Shown here: one piece after another, positions 17,064-25,728 of the stretch
Layout: every line of letters starts with the position of its first letter
Numbering within the stretch: the stretch's first letter is position 1
NCBI RefSeq assembly: GCF_002973595.1
Contig: NZ_PVEO01000004.1
Location: forward strand, 124,001 to 188,000
Source of the DNA: Jejuia pallidilutea
GTDB lineage: Bacteria > Bacteroidota > Bacteroidia > Flavobacteriales > Flavobacteriaceae
Reading direction: 5' to 3'
DNA length: 64,000 nt
The notes under the pieces: generated by a model
The model's database searches: none
What the model saw: only the letters and a program-made list of their open reading frames with translations
What the model was told of the DNA's origin: nothing
Program-made: the position numbers and the translations under genes

Positions 17064-18046
17064 TAAGTAGTTAGCGGAACAGGTGTTTGGGTGATTTGTT
17101 TTTGAACTTTGTACGGGTAAACCAAATAATAAAAACTAATGATACTTAGTGTAATTAATATGATACCAACCGATAACCAATTGGGCATAGTATTAGAATA
17201 TCTAGTAATAAAACCTTCTAGAAAACCAGCAAAAAAGGTAAACGGAAATGTGCTAATTAAAATTTTAATACCAGTTTTAGCACCTAGCTTAAAAGAGGTA
17301 TATCTAGAGTATGTTGCAGGAAATAAAATGCTGGCACCTAAAATTAAACCTGCTGCACATTCTATAACAATAGCAAAAATTTCCATAGCACCGTGTATCC
17401 AAATACCTCGTACACTTTCCCAAAACACTTGTTTTTCATAAAAAAAGTATTGAAAAGAACCCAACATAATACAGTTTTTAAACATTATATAAAGCGTACC
17501 GATACCTAAAAACACGCCAAGAACAAACGCAATAATACCAACACGTAAATTGTTTATGGTTATGCCTATAAAACTGCCCCAGTTACTGCCGCTTTTGTAC
17601 ACAGCTACGGGGTCGCCCGCTTCAATATTTTCTAATGTCATATCCACATAGTCGTCTCCTAAAATAGACCGCACAAATTCGCCGTCGTTAGCTGCGGAAA
17701 TAGCACCAATAAACGTAAAAGCAAAAAAGATGATAAACGCTACGTAGATAAATTTTCGGTACTGGTAACAAATTAATGGTACTTCGGTTTTCCAAAAACC
17801 AATAATACGGTTGGTATCCTGTCGTTTTGTTTTATAAATTTTTTGAAATGCCTTGGCAGCGAGCTGATTTAAATAGGTAATCACCTTACTTTTAGGGTAG
17901 TAGGTTTGGGCGTAAGCCAAATCGTTTATAAGCTGAATGTAATTTGAGGCAAGTTCATCGGGATCTTTAAAATTATTATTAAAAATAGCGTTCTCAAAAC
18001 TCAACCATTTTTCTTTATTTTGCTTAATAAATGCAACTTCTCTCAT
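17063..18046 (-). CDS. SpoIIM/stage II sporulation M-like membrane protein
   Basis: A 327-aa integral membrane protein with a cytoplasmic N-terminus (MREVAFIKQNKEKWLSFE, the usual start in this family) and about six membrane segments, including the DUF95/SpoIIM core (NNLRVGIIAFVLGVFLGIGTLYIMFKNCIMLGSF; HGAMEIFAIVIECAAGLILG). It is not a sporulation gene here; the family is widespread in non-sporulating Bacteroidota, always with RDD and MoxR genes. It is the first gene of the five-gene minus-strand operon. Its start is only 24 bp from the divergent RDD gene. Confidence 0.88.
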   Translation of the reverse strand: MREVAFIKQNKEKWLSFENAIFNNNFKDPDELASNYIQLINDLAYAQTYYPKSKVITYLNQLAAKAFQKIYKTKRQDTNRIIGFWKTEVPLICYQYRKFIYVAFIIFFAFTFIGAISAANDGEFVRSILGDDYVDMTLENIEAGDPVAVYKSGSNWGSFIGITINNLRVGIIAFVLGVFLGIGTLYIMFKNCIMLGSFQYFFYEKQVFWESVRGIWIHGAMEIFAIVIECAAGLILGASILFPATYSRYTSFKLGAKTGIKILISTFPFTFFAGFLEGFITRYSNTMPNWLSVGIILITLSIISFYYLVYPYKVQKQITQTPVPLTT

Positions 18047-18070
18047 ACAAGAGATAAATTAAAATATAAA

Positions 18071-18790
18071 ATGTCAGAGTTACAAATTAACACGACGCAA
18101 AATGTAAAAATAAAGTTTACGGCTGCAGGAGTTGGTGAACGTTTGGTTGCATTTATTATAGATACTGCCATTAAAATAGGCTATTTGTTGGTTTTAAATA
18201 AGGTTTTTGGTGTTTTTGAAGATATGGACCAATGGTCGCAAATTGGCATTAACACTGTATTAAGTTTTCCAGTAATGTTTTACACATTAGCTTTAGAAAC
18301 GTTTTTGGACGGACAAACCATTGGTAAAAAGGCGTTAAAAATTCGTGTGGTAAAAATTGATGGATTTCAAGCCACGTTTTCTGATTATGTAGTACGGTGG
18401 TTTTTTAGAATAGTAGATGTTTGGCTTTTTGGTATTGGTTTTTTTGTTATTGTTTTTAGTAAAAAATTACAACGTTTAGGTGATATGGCAGCAGGAACAG
18501 GTGTAATTAGTTTGCGTGATAAAGTTAATATTAATCATACTATCTTAGAACAATTAAACACCAATTACAAGCCAACATATCCCAATGTTATTAAGCTGTC
18601 TGATAACGATGCCCGTATTATAAAAGATACATTTACACGAGCAAAAGCAGCAAAAGACTACTCAACACTAATAAAGCTAAGAAATAAACTTATAGAAGTA
18701 GTAGGCATTAAAGAAGTTAAGCAGGGTAGCGATATTGAATTTATTGATGTTATTCTTAAAGATTATAATTTCTATACCCAAGATATGTAA
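18071..18790 (+). CDS. RDD-family membrane protein
   Basis: A 239-aa protein. The start MSELQINTTQNV at 18071 is preferred over an in-frame upstream ATG at 18020, which would reach into the divergent SpoIIM gene. RDD domain hallmarks are present: AAGVGERLVAFIIDTAIKIGYLL with the Arg-Asp pair, three membrane segments, and FLDGQTIGKKALKIRVV. The C-terminal 90 residues are soluble. RDD proteins are proposed transporters or channels. It is divergent from, and functionally linked with, the MoxR cluster. A 67-bp repeat array begins 4 nt after the stop codon. Confidence 0.88.
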   Translation: MSELQINTTQNVKIKFTAAGVGERLVAFIIDTAIKIGYLLVLNKVFGVFEDMDQWSQIGINTVLSFPVMFYTLALETFLDGQTIGKKALKIRVVKIDGFQATFSDYVVRWFFRIVDVWLFGIGFFVIVFSKKLQRLGDMAAGTGVISLRDKVNINHTILEQLNTNYKPTYPNVIKLSDNDARIIKDTFTRAKAAKDYSTLIKLRNKLIEVVGIKEVKQGSDIEFIDVILKDYNFYTQDM

Positions 18791-18793
18791 GCA

Positions 18794-19176
18794 GAGAACC
18801 AAATTTCACTTTTTTGTGGAATTTGTGTGAATCGCTTATCCCGCCACCTGCGGGATCGAAGAGAACCAAATTTCATTTTTTGTGGAATTTGTGTGAATCG
18901 CTTATCCCGCCACCTGCGGGATCGAAGAGAACCAAATTTCACTTTTTTGTAGAATTTGTGTGAATCGCTTATCCCGCCACCTGCGGGATCGAAGAGAACC
19001 AAATTTCACTTTTTTGTAGAATTTGTGTGAATCGCTTATCCCGCCATCTGCGGGATCCAAGAGAACCAAATTTCACTTTTTAGTGGAATTTGTGTGAATC
19101 GCTTATCCCGCCATCTGCGGGATCCAAGAGAACCAAATTTCATTTTTTGTGGAATTGGTGTGAATTTCTAATTTGT
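18794..19176. repeat. 67-bp tandem repeat array, five full copies plus a partial sixth
   Basis: Units starting GAGAACCAAATTTCA begin at 18794, 18861, 18927, 18994, 19061 and 19128 (period 67, once 66). Each full unit contains the hairpin ATCCCGC-N5-GCGGGAT, with CACCT or CATCT in the loop. Copies differ only by a few substitutions (GTGGAA/GTAGAA, CGAA/CCAA). The array begins directly after the RDD gene stop. It yields a spurious open frame on the minus strand rich in SLRSRRWRDKRF, which should not be called a gene. Confidence 0.95.
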
Positions 19177-19380
19177 TGCAGGATTTACGTAGGACGTTTA
19201 TAAAAATCGTTTAGGCTAATTTCATTTCTTGAGTGTAAAACATTATTTTTTTTGAATAATTAAACTTATCTGTATTAGTAATTCCTACCTTTGGCAGCCA
19301 TTTAAAAACATGGTAGTGTTTGGTTGTTTATAAACACAAAAAGCAGTTTTAAAAAAACGTTAAAAACACAAATTTTTAAA

Positions 19381-19995
19381 ATGAATATTTTTTTCATCAT
19401 AGATATTTTAGGCCTTATTTCTTTTGCCATTTCTGGTGCGCTAGTGGCATTCAATAAAAAAATGGATGTTTTTGGTGTTTTAATTATTGCTTTTGTAACC
19501 TCTGTAGGCGGTGGCACACTTAGCGATGTGTTGCTTGGAAATATGCCTGTTGGCTGGATGGAAAACATCATGTTTTCATACATTATTCTTGGCTCTGCAA
19601 TTTTTGCCATAATTTTTAGAAGTAAAATAAACTATTTGAGAACCTCACTTTTTCTGTTCGATACTATAGGTATTGGACTTTACACTTTATTGGGTATTGA
19701 AAAAGGATTGGTGGCTGAATTACACCCTATAATTTGTATTGCCCTAGGCACAATGACTGCTAGTTTTGGAGGCGTAATTAGGGATATTTTATGTAACGAA
19801 ATACCAATAATATTTAGAAAAGAAGTATATGCAACCGCCTGCATTTTAGGTGGTATTACGTATTTTACCTTAATTCAGTTTCCTATTAAGGAAAATTTTG
19901 TCTTGGTCATTTCTGGTAGTGTAGTTATTGCGGTAAGGTTAATAGCCGTGAAATTTAAAATATCTCTCCCCAACATTTATTCAAAAGAAATGTAA
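19381..19995 (+). CDS. TRIC/UPF0126 trimeric intracellular cation channel family protein
   Basis: A 204-aa polytopic membrane protein. The start MNIFFIIDILGLISFA at 19381 is preferred over an ATG 57 nt upstream, because the family begins at this membrane segment. It contains two copies of the internal repeat, each with a glycine-rich bend (VTSVGGGTLSDVLLG and MTASFGGVIRDILCNEIP), and about seven membrane helices. Known structures of bacterial homologs are homotrimeric potassium-permeable channels. It is convergent with the cyclophilin gene, with 3 bp between stops. Confidence 0.88.
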   Translation: MNIFFIIDILGLISFAISGALVAFNKKMDVFGVLIIAFVTSVGGGTLSDVLLGNMPVGWMENIMFSYIILGSAIFAIIFRSKINYLRTSLFLFDTIGIGLYTLLGIEKGLVAELHPIICIALGTMTASFGGVIRDILCNEIPIIFRKEVYATACILGGITYFTLIQFPIKENFVLVISGSVVIAVRLIAVKFKISLPNIYSKEM

Positions 19996-19998
19996 TGT

Positions 19999-20709
19999 TT
20001 ATTTAAGGATGACTACATTTCTTATATATATGTTTTTAAGAGGCCAGTCGGCTTCATCTGTTTTTACAGCTGCAATTTTATCTACAACATCCATACCTTT
20101 AATTACTTTCCCAAAAACTGTGTAATCGCCATTTAAAAAGTGAGCGCCTCCTTGCTTTTGTACAATAAAAAACTCGTAAGGAGATGCCAGTTTATGCGGG
20201 TTCTCAATATCGCTACTAGGCATAGAAATAGTACCTCTATCGTGTTTAAAACCCCTATTGGTGTCTCGAGGCAGCAAATATCTGCCAATATTTTTACGTT
20301 TTACACCAGTTTTTCTGTCGTCACCACTACCGCCTTGAATAATAAAATTATCTATAACACGATAAAACTGAGTGCCATTGTAATACTTGCGTTTTGTTAA
20401 ATAAATAAAGTTGGCACGATGAAATTTAGTTTCTTCAAATAGTAAAATATCAATATCACCAAAGTCGGTTGAGATTCTAACGGTATTTTCAGGGTTTTCT
20501 TTTTCATAAACTAAAAAGAATTCCATTGCGTTTTTAGTATCTAAAACAGGGAATTTTGGCGATACGCTACCTGTGGTGTCTTTCTTTGCGGTAATTTGTT
20601 TTATTACAGTTGTAGTATCCTTAGTATTTAGGGTAGATTTTTTTTTAGATTGTTTATCTTCACAATTCAGAAATAACACAAAAAGACTTAAAAATAATAC
20701 AACACGCAT
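19999..20709 (-). CDS. Cyclophilin-type peptidyl-prolyl isomerase lipoprotein
   Basis: A 236-aa protein. The start MRVVLFLSLFVLFLNCEDKQ at 20709 is chosen because it gives a lipoprotein signal (lipobox LFLNC) and avoids overlap with the divergent Nudix gene. A Lys/Thr-rich linker is followed by the cyclophilin domain (FHRANFIYLTKRKYYNGTQFYRVIDNFIIQGGS, GTISMP, GAHFLNGDYTVFGKVIKGMDVVDKI). The catalytic Arg of FYRVI is present. It is predicted to assist protein folding in the periplasm, tethered to a membrane. Confidence 0.88.
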   Translation of the reverse strand: MRVVLFLSLFVLFLNCEDKQSKKKSTLNTKDTTTVIKQITAKKDTTGSVSPKFPVLDTKNAMEFFLVYEKENPENTVRISTDFGDIDILLFEETKFHRANFIYLTKRKYYNGTQFYRVIDNFIIQGGSGDDRKTGVKRKNIGRYLLPRDTNRGFKHDRGTISMPSSDIENPHKLASPYEFFIVQKQGGAHFLNGDYTVFGKVIKGMDVVDKIAAVKTDEADWPLKNIYIRNVVILK

Positions 20710-20714
20710 AAATA

Positions 20715-21356
20715 ATGAGTTTTGATGATTTTGTAAAACTGCTTTCAAAAATAAAAAATATAGAGCTACCAGCCGAATCATCTCATTTTAAAATGGTGCC
20801 ACCTACAAGAAAAGCATTTGCGCAGTACTCTCAAGAACAATTGCAACAAGCAAAACGAGCTGGGGTTTTAGCTTTGTTTTATCCTAACGCTAACCTTCAA
20901 GTACAGGTGGTATTAACACTTCGTAAAACTTATAAAGGAATACATTCTGCCCAAATATCTTTCCCAGGAGGTAAAATAGAGCCTCAAGATAAAAACCTAA
21001 AAGACACTGCTGTTAGGGAGACTTTTGAAGAAATAGGTGTGCCAATAAACACTGTGGAGATTATAAAACAACTCTCGCAAATTTATATTCCACCAAGCAA
21101 TTTTTGTGTACAACCTTTTTTAGGTATTTTAAATGAAACGCCACAATTTAAAAAACAAGATACCGAAGTTGAGCAAGTAATAGAGGTAAAACTTACAGAT
21201 TTGCTGAATGATGACAATATTATTTCAAAAAAAATTACCACATCCTATAGTTCTGGTATAGAGGTGCCTGCATTTATGCTTAATGGTTATACTGTTTGGG
21301 GTGCTACCGCTATGATGTTAAGTGAAATCAAAGATATAATTAAGCAGTTGGCGTAG
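20715..21356 (+). CDS. CoA-pyrophosphatase-type Nudix hydrolase
   Basis: A 213-aa cytoplasmic enzyme. The Nudix box lies in SFPGGKIEPQDKNLKDTAV followed by RETFEEIG (G-x5-E-x7-RE-x2-EE-x-G with the extra spacing of the CoA diphosphatase subfamily). The preceding LTLRKTYKGIHSAQISFPGG and the following IYIPPSNFCVQPFLG also match that subfamily. It probably hydrolyses CoA or acyl-CoA to 3',5'-ADP and phosphopantetheine products. The start is 5 bp from the divergent cyclophilin start, so its promoter must lie inside that gene. The acyltransferase gene follows 48 bp later. Confidence 0.88.
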   Translation: MSFDDFVKLLSKIKNIELPAESSHFKMVPPTRKAFAQYSQEQLQQAKRAGVLALFYPNANLQVQVVLTLRKTYKGIHSAQISFPGGKIEPQDKNLKDTAVRETFEEIGVPINTVEIIKQLSQIYIPPSNFCVQPFLGILNETPQFKKQDTEVEQVIEVKLTDLLNDDNIISKKITTSYSSGIEVPAFMLNGYTVWGATAMMLSEIKDIIKQLA

Positions 21357-21404
21357 CTAATAGATTTACTACCTTTGTTGCCCAACCTTAACAATAAATA
21401 AGAT

Positions 21405-22214
21405 ATGGGATTGTTTAAAACAAATCCTTTCGGACACATACTTTTTGTAAAAAAATGGCTCATTCGTATATTGGGAGCTATCACCCACAGGCGTTTTCGT
21501 GGATTTAACGAATTGCAAATAGAAGGCTCTGAGATTATTAAGGACCTTCCGGAAAAAAATGTACTTTTTATATCAAACCATCAAACCTATTTTGCTGATG
21601 TAGTAGCTATGTTTCATGTGTTTAATGCTAGTTTAAGCGGTAGAACAGATTCTATAAAAAACATTGGTTACTTATGGAATCCTAAACTTAATATCTACTA
21701 CGTAGCAGCAAAGGAAACCATGAAGGCTGGTTTATTGCCAAAAATTTTAGCCTATGTAGGTTCTGTAAGTATAGAGCGCACATGGCGAAGCGAAGGTAAA
21801 GATGTAAAGCGACAAGTAAAAATGAGCGATATTTCTAATATAGGTAAGGCGCTAGACGATGGTTGGGTAATTACCTTTCCACAAGGTACTACAACCCCGT
21901 TTAAACCTATTAGAAAGGGAACCGCACATATTATAAAACGTTACAAACCAGTTGTAGTTCCTATTGTTATAGATGGTTTTAGGCGCTCTTTTGATAAAAA
22001 GGGATTGCGCGTAAAAAAGAAAAATATTCTGCAATCTATGGAGATTAAAGCGCCTTTAGATATCGATTACGATAACGAAACTACCGAGGACATCGTAAAA
22101 AAAATAGAATATGCTATAGAGCAACATCCATCGTTTTTAAAAGTAATTCCCGAAGCAGAATTAAAAGCACAGGCAGAGTTAGATAAACTGCGCAAGTGGA
22201 AAATAGATGATTAA
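21405..22214 (+). CDS. PlsC-like lysophospholipid acyltransferase
   Basis: A 269-aa acyltransferase. Motif I reads ISNHQTYFADV, with the His and Asp separated by five residues rather than the classical four. Motif III reads TFPQGTTTPF (classically FPEGTR), and PVVVPIVIDGF is motif IV. It probably transfers an acyl chain to a lysophospholipid or other lipid acceptor at the inner membrane. It has a positively charged amphipathic N-terminus and no clear transmembrane helix. It lies downstream of the Nudix hydrolase, 48 bp away, and may be cotranscribed; both act on acyl-CoA chemistry. Confidence 0.8.
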   Translation: MGLFKTNPFGHILFVKKWLIRILGAITHRRFRGFNELQIEGSEIIKDLPEKNVLFISNHQTYFADVVAMFHVFNASLSGRTDSIKNIGYLWNPKLNIYYVAAKETMKAGLLPKILAYVGSVSIERTWRSEGKDVKRQVKMSDISNIGKALDDGWVITFPQGTTTPFKPIRKGTAHIIKRYKPVVVPIVIDGFRRSFDKKGLRVKKKNILQSMEIKAPLDIDYDNETTEDIVKKIEYAIEQHPSFLKVIPEAELKAQAELDKLRKWKIDD

Positions 22215-22230
22215 AAGTTTTTGCCTATTA

Positions 22231-22308
22231 CCTTGTCGGTTTGGGCTTTTGCAAGTCGCTCTTTAGGAGGGGCTTTATGCCTGTACGTGCGGGACTCAAG
22301 CTCTAACG
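22231..22308 (+). repeat. Degenerate copy of a GC-rich dispersed repeat
   Basis: A GC-rich island in the 259-bp AT-rich gap before topB. Pieces such as TTGGGCTTTTGCAAGTCGCT and CAAGCTCTAACG align with the better copies at 46763-46860 (TCGGGCTTTCGGGAGTCGCT, TCAATCCCTAACG) and 26981-27074. It is weakened by mutation, and assignment to the family is tentative. Confidence 0.5.
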
Positions 22309-22473
22309 AAAACTAGGTCTGTACCTAAAGTTAGGATATTAATCATTAAAGGGTTTATATTTTTTAAGTTTATAGGAATCCGTCTCAAAAATCCCGTTAA
22401 TAACTCCTAAAAACTTCACTTCAAAAATCATATCAAAATTCATAATTTGCACGCTTGTAATTAGAAAACGTAC

Positions 22474-24765
22474 ATGAAAGTTTGTATAGCCGAAAAACCA
22501 AGTGTTGCCCGCGAAATTGCTGCTGTTTTAGGTGCGAATACCAAACACGATGGCTATTTTGAAGGCAACGGTTATGCCGTAACATACACTTTTGGGCATT
22601 TGTGTACCCTTAAAGAACCTGTAGATTACAAAGCTTATTGGAAAAGTTGGGATTTAAACAATCTGCCCATGCTTCCAGAAAAGTTTGAAACCAAAGTAGT
22701 TTCAAATTCTGGGATTCAAAAACAATTTAAAATAGTAAAACGCTTATTTGAAAAAGCCGAGGTAATTATAAACTGCGGTGATGCAGGGCAGGAGGGAGAG
22801 CTTATTCAACGTTGGGTGATGAATGAGGCGAACTATAACGGCGAGGTAAAACGCTTGTGGATATCATCATTAACTACCGAAGCTATAAAAGAAGGTTTTG
22901 AAAGTTTAAAACCCGCTTCAGATTACGATAATTTATACTACGCAGGCTTTTCTAGAGCTATTGGAGATTGGTTGTTGGGTATTAATGCCACAAGATTGTA
23001 CACCGTAAAACACGGAGGTTACAAGCAAGTTCTATCGGTTGGTCGTGTGCAAACCCCAACTTTGGCTATGGTTGTAAACAGGTTTAAAGAGATAGAAAAC
23101 TTTAAGCCGCAGCCCTATTGGGAATTACAAACCTTATACCGCGATACGCTATTTAGTTATGAAGACGGACGGTTTCTTAAAAAAGAAGATGGAGAGGCTT
23201 TAGCTAATAAAGTAAAGGAAAGCGATTTTAAAATTGAATCTATTACCAAAAAGAAAGGAAAGGAATATGCGCCTAAACTTTTTGATTTAACAGGCTTGCA
23301 GGTATATTGTAATACCAAATTTGGGTTTTCGGCCGATGAGACCCTAAAAATAGTGCAAGCACTGTACGAACGTAAAGTAGTAACCTACCCAAGGGTAGAT
23401 ACTACATTTTTACCGACCGATATCTACCCTAAGGTTTCTGGTATTTTAAAAAAACTTACAAATTACAGCCTGTTAACCCAGCCGCTTTTAGGAAAAAAAA
23501 TAAAAAAATCGAGTAAGGTTTTTAACGACAAAAAAGTTACCGATCATCATGCTATTATACCAACGGGTATGCAAACCACTTTGCAATACAATCAGCAACA
23601 AGTGTACGATATTATTGTAAAGCGTTTTATTGCTGTGTTTTATGAGGATTGTATAGTGGCAAACACTACAGTTTTAGGAAGTGCAGCCAAAGTAGTTTTT
23701 AAAACTACAGGCAAGGAAATTTTAGAAAAAGGATGGCGTATTGTTTTTGAAAATCCCAATAAAAAAGAAAAAGAATCTGGAATATTACCCAAGTTTGAAA
23801 AAGGCGAACAAGGGCCACACGAGCCTTCATTCTTAGAAAAGGAAACCAAACCACCAAATCAGTTTACAGAAGCCTCTTTGTTGCGAGCCATGGAAACCGC
23901 AGGAAAACAAGTAGACGATGATGAGTTGCGGGATTTAATGAAAGAAAACGGTATAGGTAGGCCGTCAACCCGAGCCAATATTATCGAAACACTTTTTAAA
24001 CGAAAATATATAAAACGTAATAAAAAGCAAGTATTACCAACAGAAACAGGTATTCAGCTTATTGAAACCATTCAAAATGATTTGCTAAAATCTGCTGAAC
24101 TTACAGGTAAATGGGAAAAACAGCTCAAGGATATTGAAAAAGGCGAGTATAGCGCAGGAGCATTTATAAAAAACATGAAACGTATGGTTGATGCCTTGGT
24201 ATATGAAGTGCGAAGTGAGACAAAGCGCGCTAATATTTCTCACGCTGCTACTGTTCAAAAAAAGGCATCAAAGGCCAAGGCTAAGGCTAAAGGGGGGATT
24301 ACTGCTGAAAAATGCCCTAAGTGTAAAAACGGACAAATTATTAAAGGTAAATCGGCCTATGGCTGTAGTGCATATAAATCGGGATGCGATTTTGTAATGC
24401 CGTTTAAGGTTCACGATAAAAAGGTTTCAGAGAAACAGTTGCTTAGGTTAATTAAAAAGGGATCTACAGTAAATCTAAAAGGGTTTAAAACAGATGCAGG
24501 ACTTGTTGAAGGACTGCTAAGGTTTGATGAAAATTTTAAATTAAAATTAGAGCCTAAACAAAACATCGTTAAACCGAAACCAGATGTATTAATATGTCCT
24601 AAATGCAAAAACGGTAAGGTTATAAAAGGTAAAACGGCCTATGGCTGTACAAACTACAAATCTGGTTGCGATTTTAAGGTGGCATTTGCTGTTGTGCGAG
24701 ATAAAATTGGTAAACAAAAACCTACTAAAGAACTTGTTTATACTATTTTGGTCGAAAATTTTTGA
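22474..24765 (+). CDS. topB: DNA topoisomerase III
   Basis: A 763-aa type IA topoisomerase. The TOPRIM domain is at the N-terminus (KVCIAEKPSVAREIA, with DAGQEGELIQRW for metal binding), followed by the strand-cleaving domain with the active-site tyrosine in VTYPRVDT (Tyr305) and the GIGRPSTRANIIETL motif. The C-terminus carries two near-identical zinc-ribbon-like repeats (CPKCKNGQIIKGKSAYGC and CPKCKNGKVIKGKTAYGC, each followed by SGCDF), an arrangement frequent in Bacteroidota TopB. The enzyme decatenates and relaxes DNA, often with a RecQ partner. Its promoter is not obvious. Confidence 0.95.
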   Translation: MKVCIAEKPSVAREIAAVLGANTKHDGYFEGNGYAVTYTFGHLCTLKEPVDYKAYWKSWDLNNLPMLPEKFETKVVSNSGIQKQFKIVKRLFEKAEVIINCGDAGQEGELIQRWVMNEANYNGEVKRLWISSLTTEAIKEGFESLKPASDYDNLYYAGFSRAIGDWLLGINATRLYTVKHGGYKQVLSVGRVQTPTLAMVVNRFKEIENFKPQPYWELQTLYRDTLFSYEDGRFLKKEDGEALANKVKESDFKIESITKKKGKEYAPKLFDLTGLQVYCNTKFGFSADETLKIVQALYERKVVTYPRVDTTFLPTDIYPKVSGILKKLTNYSLLTQPLLGKKIKKSSKVFNDKKVTDHHAIIPTGMQTTLQYNQQQVYDIIVKRFIAVFYEDCIVANTTVLGSAAKVVFKTTGKEILEKGWRIVFENPNKKEKESGILPKFEKGEQGPHEPSFLEKETKPPNQFTEASLLRAMETAGKQVDDDELRDLMKENGIGRPSTRANIIETLFKRKYIKRNKKQVLPTETGIQLIETIQNDLLKSAELTGKWEKQLKDIEKGEYSAGAFIKNMKRMVDALVYEVRSETKRANISHAATVQKKASKAKAKAKGGITAEKCPKCKNGQIIKGKSAYGCSAYKSGCDFVMPFKVHDKKVSEKQLLRLIKKGSTVNLKGFKTDAGLVEGLLRFDENFKLKLEPKQNIVKPKPDVLICPKCKNGKVIKGKTAYGCTNYKSGCDFKVAFAVVRDKIGKQKPTKELVYTILVENF

Positions 24766-24843
24766 TACACTTGCAAGTAATTTTTTAACTTGTCTTTCCT
24801 ATTAAAAAAGAACAGTCACGCATTTGTGTCTCTTCTATACTAT

Positions 24844-25728
24844 ATGCCTATGAATAACGATTTTATATTAAACTTTACGCCTACTGGTATGATACCTACT
24901 AAGGATATGACACCTCATGTGCCAGTATCTGTCTCTGAAATTATAGAAGATGTCCATAAAGCCTCAGAAATAGGTATTACTATGGTGCATTTGCATGCTA
25001 GAGATGCAAAAACAGGCGTGCCAACCTACAAAAAAGAGGTATATGCCAAAATAGTGGAAGGCATAAGAAAGTTTGCACCAGAGTTAGTGTTATGTTTATC
25101 TTTAAGTGGTAGGGACTTTGGGGAGTTAGAGCAACGTAGTGATCCTTTATTTTTAGAAGGAAATTTAAAACCAGATATGGGCAGTTTAACCTTAAGTTCT
25201 TTAAACTTTAATAAAACGGCCAGTATAAACGCACCAGATATGATTGCAGATTTGGCAACCATAATGAAAGAAAAAGATATTGTGCCAGAGTTAGAAGTTT
25301 TTGATATAGGAATGATAAATTATGCCAAATACCTAAGGAAGAAGAATTTAATAGAGCCACCTTATTATTTTAATTTGCTGTTTGGTAACATTGCATGTTC
25401 ACAAGCTAATTTATTGCATGCTGGTGTTATGATTAATGATTTGCCTGAGACATCTTTTTGGAGTTTGGCTGGTATTGGTAACGAGCAATTAAAAATGAAT
25501 TCCCTATCTATCGCTTTTGGTGGTGGAGTTCGTGTTGGATTAGAAGATAATATTTGGTACGACTCGGCTAGAACAAAATTGGCAACTAATTCTAAAATGT
25601 TGGAACGCGTTCATGTGATAGCAGAGGCTAATGAAAGGCAGGTAATGTCGCCAAAAACATTAAGACAGCATATGCGCTTAGAGCCTGGAAACGGTAAATA
25701 CGGACGTAAATTTGGATTGGGTACATAA
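24844..25728 (+). CDS. BKACE-family beta-keto acid cleavage enzyme
   Basis: A 294-aa enzyme of the 3-keto-5-aminohexanoate cleavage (Kce/BKACE, DUF849) family. The zinc-binding HxH is in VHLHARDAKTG, and ILNFTPTGMIPTKDMTPHVPVS is the family N-terminus; the start at 24844 (or 24850) is therefore preferred over one 54 nt upstream. These enzymes condense a beta-keto acid with acetyl-CoA and split it into acetoacetate and a new CoA ester. No lysine-fermentation genes are nearby. The next gene, a GNAT, overlaps it by one base, so the substrate may be an acylated or amino compound. Exact substrate unknown. Confidence 0.85.
   Translation: MPMNNDFILNFTPTGMIPTKDMTPHVPVSVSEIIEDVHKASEIGITMVHLHARDAKTGVPTYKKEVYAKIVEGIRKFAPELVLCLSLSGRDFGELEQRSDPLFLEGNLKPDMGSLTLSSLNFNKTASINAPDMIADLATIMKEKDIVPELEVFDIGMINYAKYLRKKNLIEPPYYFNLLFGNIACSQANLLHAGVMINDLPETSFWSLAGIGNEQLKMNSLSIAFGGGVRVGLEDNIWYDSARTKLATNSKMLERVHVIAEANERQVMSPKTLRQHMRLEPGNGKYGRKFGLGT

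Noticed and set aside
18772-19002. Open frame on the minus strand rich in SLRSRRWRDKRF repeats
   Set aside because: It is only the translation of the 67-bp tandem repeat and has no independent start signal or codon structure.
18794-19176. Possible CRISPR array
   Set aside because: The repeats are directly adjacent 67-bp units without variable spacers, and no cas gene is nearby.
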